A stretch of 10,919 bases of DNA from Mariniphaga sp. (GCA_025363795.1 JANYLE010000116.1:1-10919); one strand, 5' to 3'; positions 1 through 6,660 are shown, counted from the stretch's first letter. The notes: a model not told the origin generated them from the sequence alone. Numbers and translations: made by a program.

Positions 1-137
1 GAGATGTCGACGCGCACGTCGAGCTCGTACTCGACCGACGCGAGCGGGCTCTTGTAGGCGGGCGGGGCGTCTTCGGGGAGCTCGAAGCGCACCGCGCGAC
101 GATGCTCGCCGCGCGTCAGGACCAGCCCGTCGATCTG
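1..137 (-). CDS. Fragment of an arrestin-like (Spo0M-type) protein from a high-GC genome
   Basis: The minus strand is open for 45 codons (137 down to 3) with strong G/C preference at third positions. The peptide contains FELPEDAPPAYKSPLASVEY followed by ELDVRVDI. This resembles the conserved N-terminal strand region of arrestin-like proteins (a 'F-LPxdaPPty...vxYeLxvxvdi' pattern), such as the bacterial Spo0M family. There is no ATG, and the codon just upstream in this frame (140-138) is TAG in the AT-rich sequence, so the gene is cut off at the composition change rather than starting there. The other end leaves the window. G+C is about 71%, unlike everything downstream, so I infer DNA from another organism (for example an actinobacterium or myxobacterium). 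The family call is from motif likeness over a short fragment and is moderate at best. Confidence 0.5.
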
Positions 138-145
138 CTAGTTTT
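133..145. other. Abrupt composition junction, probable chimeric assembly join
   Basis: Sequence up to about 137 is ~71% G+C and codes on the minus strand. From about 138 the sequence is AT-rich, and the minus-strand reading frame hits a stop immediately. No inverted repeat, tRNA, integrase or target-site duplication marks the boundary, as would be expected for an inserted element. The simplest reading is that a read or fragment from a different organism was joined to the end of a Bacteroidetes contig. The exact base of the join cannot be fixed from sequence alone. Confidence 0.65.
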
Positions 146-169
146 GCACCTCGTTTAGATATAAAGATC

Positions 170-1084
170 ATGCAGAAATACAAAAGTTTGGTTTTGCCTT
201 TTGCCATTGTTGTCGGCTTACTATTTCACGGTTACGCTGCTTTTCTGAAACCGATTGTTCCGTACCTCATCTTTTCCATGTTACTCTTAAGTTTCAGCTC
301 AATCAATATTAAAAATTTAAAAGTCAGTTTTTTAGATATTTGGTTGCTGCTTTTTCAATTGGTGGTAAGTCTGGGCTGTTACCTGCTGCTGCGTCCTTTC
401 GACGAAATTGTGGCGGAAGGTGTGATGGTGGGTGTCTTATGCCCCGTGGCATCGTCGATGGTGGTAATCTCATGCATGTTGGGTGCCAATCGTGAGCGGG
501 TTACGACCTACACATTGATGGGTAACCTGGTTGTTGCATTCGTGGCGCCTATCTATTTTTCGTTTATCGGAACCCATGTAACTATGCCGTTTGACGAATC
601 GGTGCTGCTGATATTGTCAAAAGTGACACCCATTATTGTGTTGCCTTTGCTCGTGACAACACTTTTCCAGTATTTTTTGCCAAAGACAAATAACGTTCTC
701 ATTAAATATCAAGGGTTTTCGTTCTATTTGTGGGCTTGTACCTTAACAATCACACTTGGTCAAACCATCGATTTTGTTTATCTGAATGGTAAAGGTAACG
801 GTTTGGTAATTTTATGGCTCGTCGTGGCTTCTATTATTCTCTGCATTATCCAGTTTGGTTTTGGGAAATTCATTGGCAAGAAATACGGCGATACCATTGC
901 CGGTGGACAGTCGTTGGGACAAAAAAATACGGCAATGGGAATCTGGATGGCGTACATGTATTTACACCCGTTGACGTCTATTTTTCCGGCAGCGTATTCT
1001 ATCTGTCAAAACCTGTTCAATAGTTACCAGATTTGGCAATACAATAAAAAAACGACTTATTTGAGATTTAATGATAGCGTTTAA
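170..1084 (+). CDS. BASS-family (bile acid:sodium symporter-like) transporter
   Basis: This is a 304-residue, very hydrophobic protein with roughly nine to ten membrane segments, the size expected for the BASS/SBF superfamily, whose members couple sodium entry to uptake of organic anions or similar solutes across the inner membrane. The two family landmarks are visible: a CPVASSMVV...GAN stretch (residues ~91-107), matching the first helix-crossover motif, and GQSLGQKNTAMG (~246-257), matching the second crossover that helps bind sodium. The segment YSICQNLFNSYQIW near the C-terminus is also typical. The substrate cannot be told; bile acids are unlikely by default. The ATG at 170 fits the family's short N-terminus, but the frame stays open upstream through the composition junction, so the native start and promoter may be lost. 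It converges with the potassium transporter gene, with only six bases between stop codons. Confidence 0.85.
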   Translation: MQKYKSLVLPFAIVVGLLFHGYAAFLKPIVPYLIFSMLLLSFSSINIKNLKVSFLDIWLLLFQLVVSLGCYLLLRPFDEIVAEGVMVGVLCPVASSMVVISCMLGANRERVTTYTLMGNLVVAFVAPIYFSFIGTHVTMPFDESVLLILSKVTPIIVLPLLVTTLFQYFLPKTNNVLIKYQGFSFYLWACTLTITLGQTIDFVYLNGKGNGLVILWLVVASIILCIIQFGFGKFIGKKYGDTIAGGQSLGQKNTAMGIWMAYMYLHPLTSIFPAAYSICQNLFNSYQIWQYNKKTTYLRFNDSV

Positions 1085-1090
1085 AAACTA

Positions 1091-3103
1091 TTACGCGATC
1101 TTAATCGGAAAGATTACAATGGGTATTCCAAATTTAAAAAACCTTTTCTGGATACCAAAGATCGTATGGTTGTGCAGCAATTGTGACATATAAAAAGCCT
1201 TCGAAAATACCAACTGTCCGCCAAAAAATGTCGGATTCGGAAGCAAGGGCATGAGTTTCTTTACAATCATATAAACTTCATCCACAGGGTCAGTGCCTAT
1301 TGTCCAGAGGCTTTTACCATAAAATCCGAATTGGTTGGCGATTTTTACATATTTTTTCCCGTCATCTTTCACCGAGGTTTTAAAATGTTCAAGTTCTTCG
1401 GAACCCCGGTAGATTTTAGAGTTGATGACACCTACCCGTATGAAAATAAAGTTCTGGTAGATTCCTTTAAAACTTTCGTTGATCCTTAAAAAGGTATGAA
1501 GTCCGGTGCCACCAAAGCCTTTCACGAGGATGATCGCTGTTTTGGCATCGGGGTTAAATTTTACTGTTGCAGGATCCTTGTGAGCGTCATACGCTGGTAA
1601 CTGTTCATAAGCCACGTGAAGGTCCGCGATGGCTTTCTGGCGGATATGGTGTAAGCGTACCGTAGTCCTGTAATAATGTTGCTTGATTTTTACCGCTAAA
1701 AGAATAAATATACCGGTGATGATCAATGTAATCCAGCCACCTTCCTCAAATTTGATAATGGTTACCGAAATAAGTATAAAAGAGGTTAAAACAAAGCCAA
1801 TCCCGTTGATCAGCAGTTTTCTTTTCCAGTGATCAAGATTGCGCCGTTCGATCCACCAGTGTTTTACCATTCCGAGTTGTGAAATGGAAAATGTGATAAA
1901 CACATTGATACTATAAAGCACCACCAGGAATGCCACTGAACCTCTCGAAATGACCATGAGGATAATCGCAGCAAAACCCATCAATAAAACGCCATTCATG
2001 GAAACCAGACGGTCGCTGAGTGATGCGTATTTTTTGGGGAACCATTTGTCAACTGCCATGTTGGCCATAATCCGGGGGCCATCAATAAACCCGGTTTGAG
2101 CAGCTACAAATAACAAGGCAGCCTCCGAGACAAGCGTAACCAGGATAAAACTTTTTGACCAGAAAGGACCCCAGCTGGCAGTAACGTTATCAAACAAAAC
2201 TGCATTCAGGGTTTTGTGAGAACTGATCTGAACACTGTAGAGTGCATAGGCAATCATAAGCCCCATCACGATAAATGACAGCGAAACAGCCATGAGCACC
2301 ATGGTTCTTTTGGCTGTCTTTACCCTTGGCTGACGAAGAATGGGCATCCCGTTGCTGACCGCTTCGATTCCCGTAAAGGTTCCCGCACCCATGCTGTAAG
2401 CTTTCAGAATGATGAATAAAGTCCCCAGGACTCCCAGCTCTGAAATGGATGAATGTAACTGGGTGGTTGTTTCGTGTGATACAACCTGAAAGTCATTGGC
2501 TTTCAAAATAATTGCGTAAACGATTATAAATACATGCGAAACAATGAATATCACAAAGATAGGCGTAAGCGATACAACCGATTCCTTGACTCCGCGCAGG
2601 TTAAGCAGGATCAACAGGCAAACTCCGCCGATTGCAACCCCCAATTTGAATACCTGCATCGTTTCAGGAAAGAAACTAAAAAGGGCATCCGCACCACTAG
2701 ACACTGAAATGGTAATTGTAAGAACGTAGTCAATGATAAGGGCGCATCCTGATACCATCCCAATCGTAGGCGATAAAAGTTTGCTTCCTACCAGGTAGCC
2801 ACCACCACCCTGTGGAAAAAGTTTAATGATTTGAATGTAGCTTGAACTGATAATAAAAATGGTAAACACGGTGCCCATTGCAACGAAAATAGCCAGCATG
2901 GAATGCCCCTGCAGGTTTCGGTAAGCTTCTTCCGGACCATAACAGGAAGAAGAAATACCGTCGGCACCAAGTCCAATCCAGGCAAAAAATGCTACTAATG
3001 AGAGCTTATGAAATATGGATTTGTCTTGTAATGTCTTTGCCTTACCAATAAAAATGTTCTTAATTTTTCCTATAAGAGGAAAAGTTTCTGCTGCATCGGT
3101 CAT
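1091..3103 (-). CDS. kimA: KimA-type APC-superfamily potassium transporter
   Basis: The 670-residue protein has about 12 membrane segments (~35-475) and a cytoplasmic C-terminal domain (~480-670), the architecture of the KimA (formerly YdaO) high-affinity K+/H+ symporters; B. subtilis KimA is about 607 residues. The opening segment GLGADGISSSCYGPEEA (~44-60) is characteristic. From memory of KimA, its potassium-site residues D36, Y43, D117, Y118, T121 and S125 would match D48, Y55, D125, Y126, T129 and S133 here; T242/T244 in GAGTFTGIE and Y397 are further candidates. The role is uptake of potassium into the cytoplasm. In Firmicutes KimA is inhibited by cyclic di-AMP and its gene can sit behind a c-di-AMP riboswitch; the leader here does not match that riboswitch but is rich in inverted repeats. 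Other APC amino-acid permeases are less likely because of the long soluble tail and these motifs. Confidence 0.87.
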   Translation of the reverse strand: MTDAAETFPLIGKIKNIFIGKAKTLQDKSIFHKLSLVAFFAWIGLGADGISSSCYGPEEAYRNLQGHSMLAIFVAMGTVFTIFIISSSYIQIIKLFPQGGGGYLVGSKLLSPTIGMVSGCALIIDYVLTITISVSSGADALFSFFPETMQVFKLGVAIGGVCLLILLNLRGVKESVVSLTPIFVIFIVSHVFIIVYAIILKANDFQVVSHETTTQLHSSISELGVLGTLFIILKAYSMGAGTFTGIEAVSNGMPILRQPRVKTAKRTMVLMAVSLSFIVMGLMIAYALYSVQISSHKTLNAVLFDNVTASWGPFWSKSFILVTLVSEAALLFVAAQTGFIDGPRIMANMAVDKWFPKKYASLSDRLVSMNGVLLMGFAAIILMVISRGSVAFLVVLYSINVFITFSISQLGMVKHWWIERRNLDHWKRKLLINGIGFVLTSFILISVTIIKFEEGGWITLIITGIFILLAVKIKQHYYRTTVRLHHIRQKAIADLHVAYEQLPAYDAHKDPATVKFNPDAKTAIILVKGFGGTGLHTFLRINESFKGIYQNFIFIRVGVINSKIYRGSEELEHFKTSVKDDGKKYVKIANQFGFYGKSLWTIGTDPVDEVYMIVKKLMPLLPNPTFFGGQLVFSKAFYMSQLLHNHTIFGIQKRFFKFGIPIVIFPIKIA

Positions 3104-3127
3104 CTATGTAAATTAATTAATAAAGTA

Positions 3128-3210
3128 ATTGTCTGAACAAATTAAGCGCTTCAGTCCAAAATTCCCAATAAAAAACTTTGACGATTTTAGAATTTTAATG
3201 ATCAGACAAT
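3128..3210 (-). promoter_or_regulatory. Nested inverted repeats in the kimA leader (candidate cis-regulatory structure)
   Basis: Upstream of kimA an exact 9-base inverted repeat (3128-3136 with 3202-3210) encloses a second exact 7-base repeat (3158-3164 with 3190-3196), inside which 3169-3173 can pair with 3185-3189. A palindrome AAGCGCTT (3144-3151) lies in the remaining arm. As RNA this would be a closing stem with an inner hairpin, ending 24 bases before the ATG. I could not place a convincing promoter: a 7-of-8 match to the -7 element lies within the structure (3139-3146, minus strand) and a weaker one further out (3254-3261). If the inner one is used, the repeats act as DNA operator rather than RNA. 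The region is AT-rich, so chance pairing is possible. Confidence 0.35.
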
Positions 3211-3355
3211 AAGTGCATTGCAAGTGATCGTCACGCCGGGAATTCCCCTTCTCAAACATTTTTATTGAACGCTCAAAGAAAGGCAGCATGTTATAAAGGA
3301 AATATCAATAAAGGAATCAGAAGTATAAAGATTTTATAAAGAAAACTTCGGGAAA

Positions 3356-3444
3356 TGCTATACACAATACTTCCGGCTTGAAACTGGCCTTTGAAATTGG
3401 GAAGTATTCGGAGAGGTGTCCTATGAATTAAGTGTGGTATAGCA
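3356..3444. repeat. Complex inverted repeat able to fold as two stacked stems
   Basis: Two adjacent left arms, TGCTATACAC (3356-3365) and AATACTTCC (3366-3374), each have a partner downstream. GGAAGTATT (3400-3408) is an exact complement of the second. GTATAGCA (3437-3444), plus GT at 3434-3435 across a one-base bulge, complements the first. The 25 bases between the right arms (3409-3433) can form a small GGA...TCC hairpin, so the whole could fold as a three-way junction. It lies in non-coding sequence ~270 bases before the TPR gene. The function is unknown: structured RNA, remnant of a small mobile repeat, or protein-binding site are all possible. Confidence 0.4.
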
Positions 3445-3640
3445 ATGCATTCGGTCGGTTTTTAACCCCGCATGCGAACATGTTGTCCGTGTTAAGTCGC
3501 TTGTATAAAAACACATGACATAAACTATTCGTCTGCGTTAGCGCGTAAAAATAGTACGGCGAATGCATCAAAAAATAATTAAATCTGCCAGGTATTGATT
3601 AAATTTGAATTAAATGCAAGTGGATATTTACTTCCATTTT

Positions 3641-3648
3641 TATTTTTG
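3641..3648 (+). promoter_or_regulatory. Bacteroidetes-type -7 element for the TPR gene
   Basis: TATTTTTG matches the TAnnTTTG -7 consensus of the Bacteroidetes primary sigma factor exactly. It would start transcription near 3654, giving a leader of about 60 bases to the ATG at 3714. No clear TTTG -33 element lies at the usual spacing, so the site is plausible rather than certain. Confidence 0.4.
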
Positions 3649-3713
3649 TAAATACCGCTGTCAGATTGAACCTTAAAAACTTAATAACGTACAAGTAAAA
3701 AACATAAATACTT

Positions 3714-4715
3714 ATGAGATTACTGTCATATCTTAATCTTGTTCCGGACAAACCTGCTGAAACATATATTGAAAGGCAATTAGCAAATTTGCAAACTGCT
3801 TTGGATGAGCATCCTGAAGACAAAGTTCCGCTTATGCATCAAATACTGGTGTATATGTTTTGTAAAGATCCCGATGAAATAATACGTTATGCTTTTGAAC
3901 TGCTGGAAGCAGATGTGGGAATGGAATATACCGATGAAATTTATTTTTCATTGGCAAGAGCATATACCGATAAAAACGAACTCAATCAGGCAATAGAATA
4001 TTACCGCAAAATAATTGCAATCGATCCTGGCTGTAGTGAAGTAATATATGATCTTGCTGCTTTGTACGAAAAACAAAAAGATATTGATGCTGCCCTGAGC
4101 GCTTACGATTATTTAGATAATGAAGCTATTAATTGTGGAAAGGAAGACATGTACCGCTGCAAAGGGACGTTATATTACAATAGGAAGGAATATGACAAGG
4201 CGCTTGATTGTTACCAAAGAGCCTATGAACTATCAACCGATGCTTCCGACGGGTGGATTATCGAAAGCCTGGGTGAAACATATTGGCAAATGAAAAATTA
4301 TAAGGAATCGGCGACCTGGTTTAAAAAGGCTTTGGAAATAAATCCACAATCATCGAACGCTCATTATGGTATGGGGCTTTGCTATCAGAATACCGACGAT
4401 GCCTATCGTGCCTTGCATCATTATTTCGAAGCAATTAAAATAAAACCCGACTTCACAAATGCCTATATCAATATTGCTGCCGTAACCATTAACAAGGAAG
4501 GTGATATAAAAAAAGGCATTGAAATGCTTAACAAAGCTTTAGAAACCAATAAAGATAAGGAGTCACTGTCACTAATTTACCAAAACCTTTCGAGAGTTTA
4601 TCACAGAACCTGCGAATACGACCTTGCCGAATATTACAAAAAAGAATTCATAAAAAGTGTTGGTTTAGAAGGTTTATTACCGGAATATGATGATAGAGAT
4701 GATGATGAAATCTAA
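3714..4715 (+). CDS. Tetratricopeptide-repeat (TPR) protein
   Basis: The 333-residue protein has no signal peptide or membrane segment and consists mainly of about seven consecutive 34-residue TPR units spanning ~75-315. Repeat cores are clear, for example ELNQAIEYYRKIIAIDP (~89-105), EYDKALDCYQRAYEL (~159-173), NYKESATWFKKALEINP (~195-211) and AYRALHHYFEAIKIKP (~230-245). TPR arrays form a superhelical groove for binding partner proteins or peptides. The N-terminal ~70 residues are helical and not recognisably TPR; the extreme C-terminus is strongly acidic (DDRDDDEI), a possible flexible tail. No catalytic domain is present, so it is probably a cytoplasmic scaffold or adaptor. Its partner is unknown. 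The next genes are two membrane proteins 151 bases downstream, and nothing shows they work with it. The start is the only reasonable ATG, preceded by an AT-rich leader without a ribosome binding site, as is common in this phylum. Confidence 0.85.
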   Translation: MRLLSYLNLVPDKPAETYIERQLANLQTALDEHPEDKVPLMHQILVYMFCKDPDEIIRYAFELLEADVGMEYTDEIYFSLARAYTDKNELNQAIEYYRKIIAIDPGCSEVIYDLAALYEKQKDIDAALSAYDYLDNEAINCGKEDMYRCKGTLYYNRKEYDKALDCYQRAYELSTDASDGWIIESLGETYWQMKNYKESATWFKKALEINPQSSNAHYGMGLCYQNTDDAYRALHHYFEAIKIKPDFTNAYINIAAVTINKEGDIKKGIEMLNKALETNKDKESLSLIYQNLSRVYHRTCEYDLAEYYKKEFIKSVGLEGLLPEYDDRDDDEI

Positions 4716-4788
4716 GATTGGACGGACTTTTTAGCTGTTAGCGGAATAAAATACTTCCACAAAACAATCACTGATTACGGTTCCTCTT

Positions 4789-4815
4789 CAGGTTTAAAAC
4801 CTGCAATTCAATTGC
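4789..4815. repeat. Two overlapping palindromes between the TPR gene and the membrane-protein pair
   Basis: CAGGTTT-A-AAACCTG (4789-4803) is an exact inverted repeat with a one-base centre. It shares its last base with a second one, GCAATT-C-AATTGC (4803-4815). They lie 73 bases after the TPR stop and 51 bases before the next start. The central spacers are very short, so cruciform or protein-binding DNA sites (operators) are as likely as RNA hairpins. No T-run directly follows the first arm, so an intrinsic terminator is not well supported. Confidence 0.4.
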
Positions 4816-4866
4816 TGTTTATAGAAAATAAAGCCCGACAACTATAAGGTCTATTAAACCAACCCC

Positions 4867-5352
4867 ATGAAAGAAAATACAAAATGGCTCTTGTATAATC
4901 TGACTGTTGCATTCTCCATCTATTGGGCTGGTAATTTAATATTGTGGTTTCCATGGAGTTTGAATGCAAATCTTGGGATTGGATTAATGTTGACAATGAT
5001 GCCATTGTTATGGGGATTCGGAATATACCATTGTTTAATCAGGTATAACGGTATAAAGATTTTAACAGGCGTGATTATTAATTCGATCATCCTATTGATG
5101 ATCGCAATTGTTGCAGACTATCTGTTTTTTGGATTAATCCGTGGAGCAATGAACGATTTGTATCAACCTACCACATTTTATGGATATGGTTTTTTGGCGG
5201 TAATGCCATTTTTAGAGCTGTTGTTTTTCAAAAAAAGTATCATCCGAAAAAGATGTTCGGTAACGGCGAATGATTTTATTTCAGTTGGCGCAATTGGAAT
5301 CATCTCTCTCTTACTTTTAATAGCGATCATTAAATTTGATCTGAAAATATAA
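4867..5352 (+). CDS. Small integral membrane protein, function unknown
   Basis: I do not recognise this 161-residue protein. It has about five hydrophobic segments, at roughly 7-30, 36-58, 64-90, 104-121 and 137-157, with few charged residues, so it should sit in the inner membrane. Short conserved-looking patches lie in loops: FPWSLN after the first helix and RGAMNDLYQPTTFYGYG (~92-108) between helices three and four, the most likely functional site. The C-terminal end is short and positively charged. No transporter, protease or enzyme motif is visible. It is followed after 19 bases by another small membrane protein on the same strand, so the two are probably co-transcribed and may act as a pair. 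The start has no clear ribosome binding site, but no better upstream ATG exists. Confidence 0.7.
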   Translation: MKENTKWLLYNLTVAFSIYWAGNLILWFPWSLNANLGIGLMLTMMPLLWGFGIYHCLIRYNGIKILTGVIINSIILLMIAIVADYLFFGLIRGAMNDLYQPTTFYGYGFLAVMPFLELLFFKKSIIRKRCSVTANDFISVGAIGIISLLLLIAIIKFDLKI

Positions 5353-5371
5353 ACACTTAAATCTTAGTATT

Positions 5372-5758
5372 ATGAATGACATCGGAAAATTTCTTGTGTA
5401 TATGTTTGTAGCACTGATTGTATTTGTTGTATTACTTCTTTTTACTTTGCGGAAACGGACTCAACGGCCTGATTCTAAGATCGTAATATTAGCTTTAATT
5501 GTCGTGGTTGGTGGAATGACATTTGCCCGGATTACATACGGACAAGGAGTTCCATGGTGGATCTTTTATGGACTCCCTGCTTTTATGACGTTTGTACTTC
5601 CTCCTCTCGTATTACGTATGTCTAAAAGTGAACTACTATTCTATATTCCTGTTTCTATGCTGATGGGACCAGCTGTTCATATTTTCTTTTCTTTTTTCTT
5701 TGGTTGGCACGACTATATGCCACTTTTTTATGTGCCCTGGTGGCATGAGTTAATATAG
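5372..5758 (+). CDS. Small integral membrane protein, function unknown
   Basis: This 128-residue protein is unrecognised. About four membrane segments are visible (~7-27, 37-55, 61-82 and 87-112). A basic loop RKRTQR (28-33) after the first helix suggests that this loop faces the cytoplasm. The segment QGVPWWIFYGLPAF (~58-71) and a C-terminal tail rich in aromatic residues and histidine (GWHDY...PWWHELI) are its notable features; paired Trp residues before His could lie at the membrane interface. It begins 19 bases after the preceding membrane-protein gene, so one mRNA is likely. No known domain, signal peptide or catalytic motif can be assigned. The gene is complete, with ATG start and TAG stop. 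Confidence 0.65.
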   Translation: MNDIGKFLVYMFVALIVFVVLLLFTLRKRTQRPDSKIVILALIVVVGGMTFARITYGQGVPWWIFYGLPAFMTFVLPPLVLRMSKSELLFYIPVSMLMGPAVHIFFSFFFGWHDYMPLFYVPWWHELI

Positions 5759-5867
5759 ATTTGGCTTTTAATTTATTAAAACGTTCAGGTTATAAATATA
5801 TCCATAAAAACACTGATCTATAAACGGGTTAGTACTCATAAAAAACGCAAAACTGAACAAAGTTCCC

Positions 5868-5893
5868 AAATTGAGAATTTATTTTTATCTTTG
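5868..5893 (+). promoter_or_regulatory. Promoter and possible operator of higBA
   Basis: TATCTTTG (5886-5893) is an exact match to the Bacteroidetes TAnnTTTG -7 element, predicting a start near 5899, about 16 bases before the higB ATG. Just upstream an inverted repeat AAATT-GAG-AATTT (5868-5880) lies between the -7 element and the expected -33 position. Type II antitoxins of the HigA family usually bind such palindromes to repress their own operon, so this is a reasonable operator candidate. No clear -33 TTTG is visible. The repeat is short and AT-rich, which limits confidence. Confidence 0.45.
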
Positions 5894-5914
5894 CAAACAG
5901 TTTAATGTAAATAC

Positions 5915-6211
5915 ATGGAGCGGATATTTGCTAAGAGTACATTACGAGAATATTGGGAAAAACATCCTGATTGTGAGCAGTATTTAAAAACCTGGCACGA
6001 TACCGCTCTGAGTTCTGACTGGAAAACTCCAAATGATGTCAAACAGACCTATGCAAATGCGAGTATTCTAAAGGACAACCGAATCGTCTTTAATATAAAA
6101 GGTAATTCATACAGACTTGTAGCCAAATTCAATTTTGAGAAACAATGGATTTTTATCCGGTTTATTGGAACCCATGAAGCGTATGATAAAATAGACGCAA
6201 ATTCAATTTAA
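5915..6211 (+). CDS. higB: HigB family type II toxin (mRNA interferase)
   Basis: The 98-residue protein has the hallmarks of the HigB_toxin family: an N-terminal LREYWEKHPD region (~10-19), a Trp-Lys-Thr-Pro segment (~36-39), IKGNSYRLVAKFNF (~61-74) and the C-terminal FIGTHEAYDKID (~83-94). HigB toxins are RelE-fold endoribonucleases that cut mRNA, usually at the ribosome, and slow growth when their antitoxin is degraded. The length is normal for the family and the gene appears intact. It precedes its antitoxin, the order that distinguishes higBA from most toxin-antitoxin operons, with an 11-base gap. The pair has its own promoter. It may stabilise this accessory stretch or act as a stress module; the sequence does not decide. 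Confidence 0.9.
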   Translation: MERIFAKSTLREYWEKHPDCEQYLKTWHDTALSSDWKTPNDVKQTYANASILKDNRIVFNIKGNSYRLVAKFNFEKQWIFIRFIGTHEAYDKIDANSI

Positions 6212-6222
6212 AAAATTAAAGA

Positions 6223-6591
6223 ATGAATATACAACCTATAAAATCAGAATCAGATTATCAGCAGGCTTTGAAAAGACTCGAAGTTGTTTTTGATGCATTA
6301 ATCGGTACACCTGAAAGTGATGAGGCCGATTTGCTTGGATTAATAATTGATGAGTATGAGAAAAAACATTATCCGATTGATGCGCCTGACCCAATTGAAG
6401 CTATCAAGATCAGAATGGAAGAAATGCAGTTAAAGCAAATAGACTTAATAAATGAGATAGGTGGAAAAAGCCGGGTTTCAGAGATATTAAACCGTAAACG
6501 CAAATTGACTGTTGATATGATTCGCAAATTGACGGCAAGATTAAATCTTTCGCCAGGTCTGTTGATTCGTGATTATCAACTGACACGATAA
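6223..6591 (+). CDS. higA: HigA family antitoxin with XRE-type helix-turn-helix
   Basis: The 122-residue protein has an N-terminal region (~1-55) with the DLLGLIIDEYEKKHYPI pattern found in HigA-like antitoxins. A Cro/C1-type helix-turn-helix follows (~58-112), with the recognition region around GGKSRVSEILNRKRKLT. It should bind and neutralise the HigB toxin encoded just upstream, and bind DNA at the higBA promoter to repress the operon. Both the toxin-first order and the 11-base spacing are typical. The gene looks complete. A solitary XRE regulator is unlikely given the adjacent, clearly recognisable HigB. Confidence 0.9.
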   Translation: MNIQPIKSESDYQQALKRLEVVFDALIGTPESDEADLLGLIIDEYEKKHYPIDAPDPIEAIKIRMEEMQLKQIDLINEIGGKSRVSEILNRKRKLTVDMIRKLTARLNLSPGLLIRDYQLTR

Positions 6592-6646
6592 AAAGTAAGG
6601 ATGTTAGCACACACCAAACAGCAAATAGATTGTATTTTTTTATTTC

Positions 6647-6654
6647 TATTTTTG
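6647..6654 (+). promoter_or_regulatory. Bacteroidetes-type -7 element for the kinase-GRE-activase operon
   Basis: TATTTTTG is an exact match to TAnnTTTG. It predicts transcription starting near 6660, leaving a leader of about 87 bases before the kinase ATG. A TTG at 6630-6632 is closer than the usual -33 spacing, so the upstream element is uncertain. It is the only promoter-like site between higA and the operon. Confidence 0.5.
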
Positions 6655-6660
6655 ACGTTT

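Larger units (their letters stand above)
3104..3713. other. 610-base intergenic region between kimA and the TPR gene
   Basis: The region separates two divergently transcribed genes, so it should hold a promoter for each. I see no protein-coding frame with a credible start and composition; the minus-strand frame at 3599-3823 overlaps the TPR gene and resembles nothing known. It holds the nested repeats in front of kimA, a GGGAATTCCC palindrome (3238-3247), a complex inverted repeat (3356-3444) and a -7 element for the TPR gene (3641-3648). The middle part (about 3400-3560) is less AT-rich than its flanks, which could mark a non-coding RNA or a decayed gene. Confidence 0.6.

Noticed and set aside
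1073..1100. Hairpin (7 of 8 pairs) spanning both convergent stop codons, possible bidirectional terminator
   Set aside because: The stem has a mismatch, the loop is 12 bases, and no T-run follows on the plus side; too weak to annotate.
3104..3260. c-di-AMP (ydaO/yuaA) riboswitch upstream of kimA
   Set aside because: Tempting from the gene family, but I cannot see the conserved core blocks of that riboswitch; only generic inverted repeats are present.
3400..3560. Decayed insertion sequence in the large intergenic region
   Set aside because: Composition shifts slightly and an inverted repeat is present, but no transposase-like reading frame or flanking target duplication can be seen.
3599..3823. 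74-codon minus-strand open frame at the start of the TPR gene
   Set aside because: Runs opposite to a solid TPR coding region and covers its promoter; no recognisable product.
5766..5781. TTTTAAT-TT-ATTAAAA inverted repeat after the second membrane-protein gene
   Set aside because: Made only of A and T in an AT-rich gap, so the stem would be weak and such repeats are expected by chance; not a convincing terminator.
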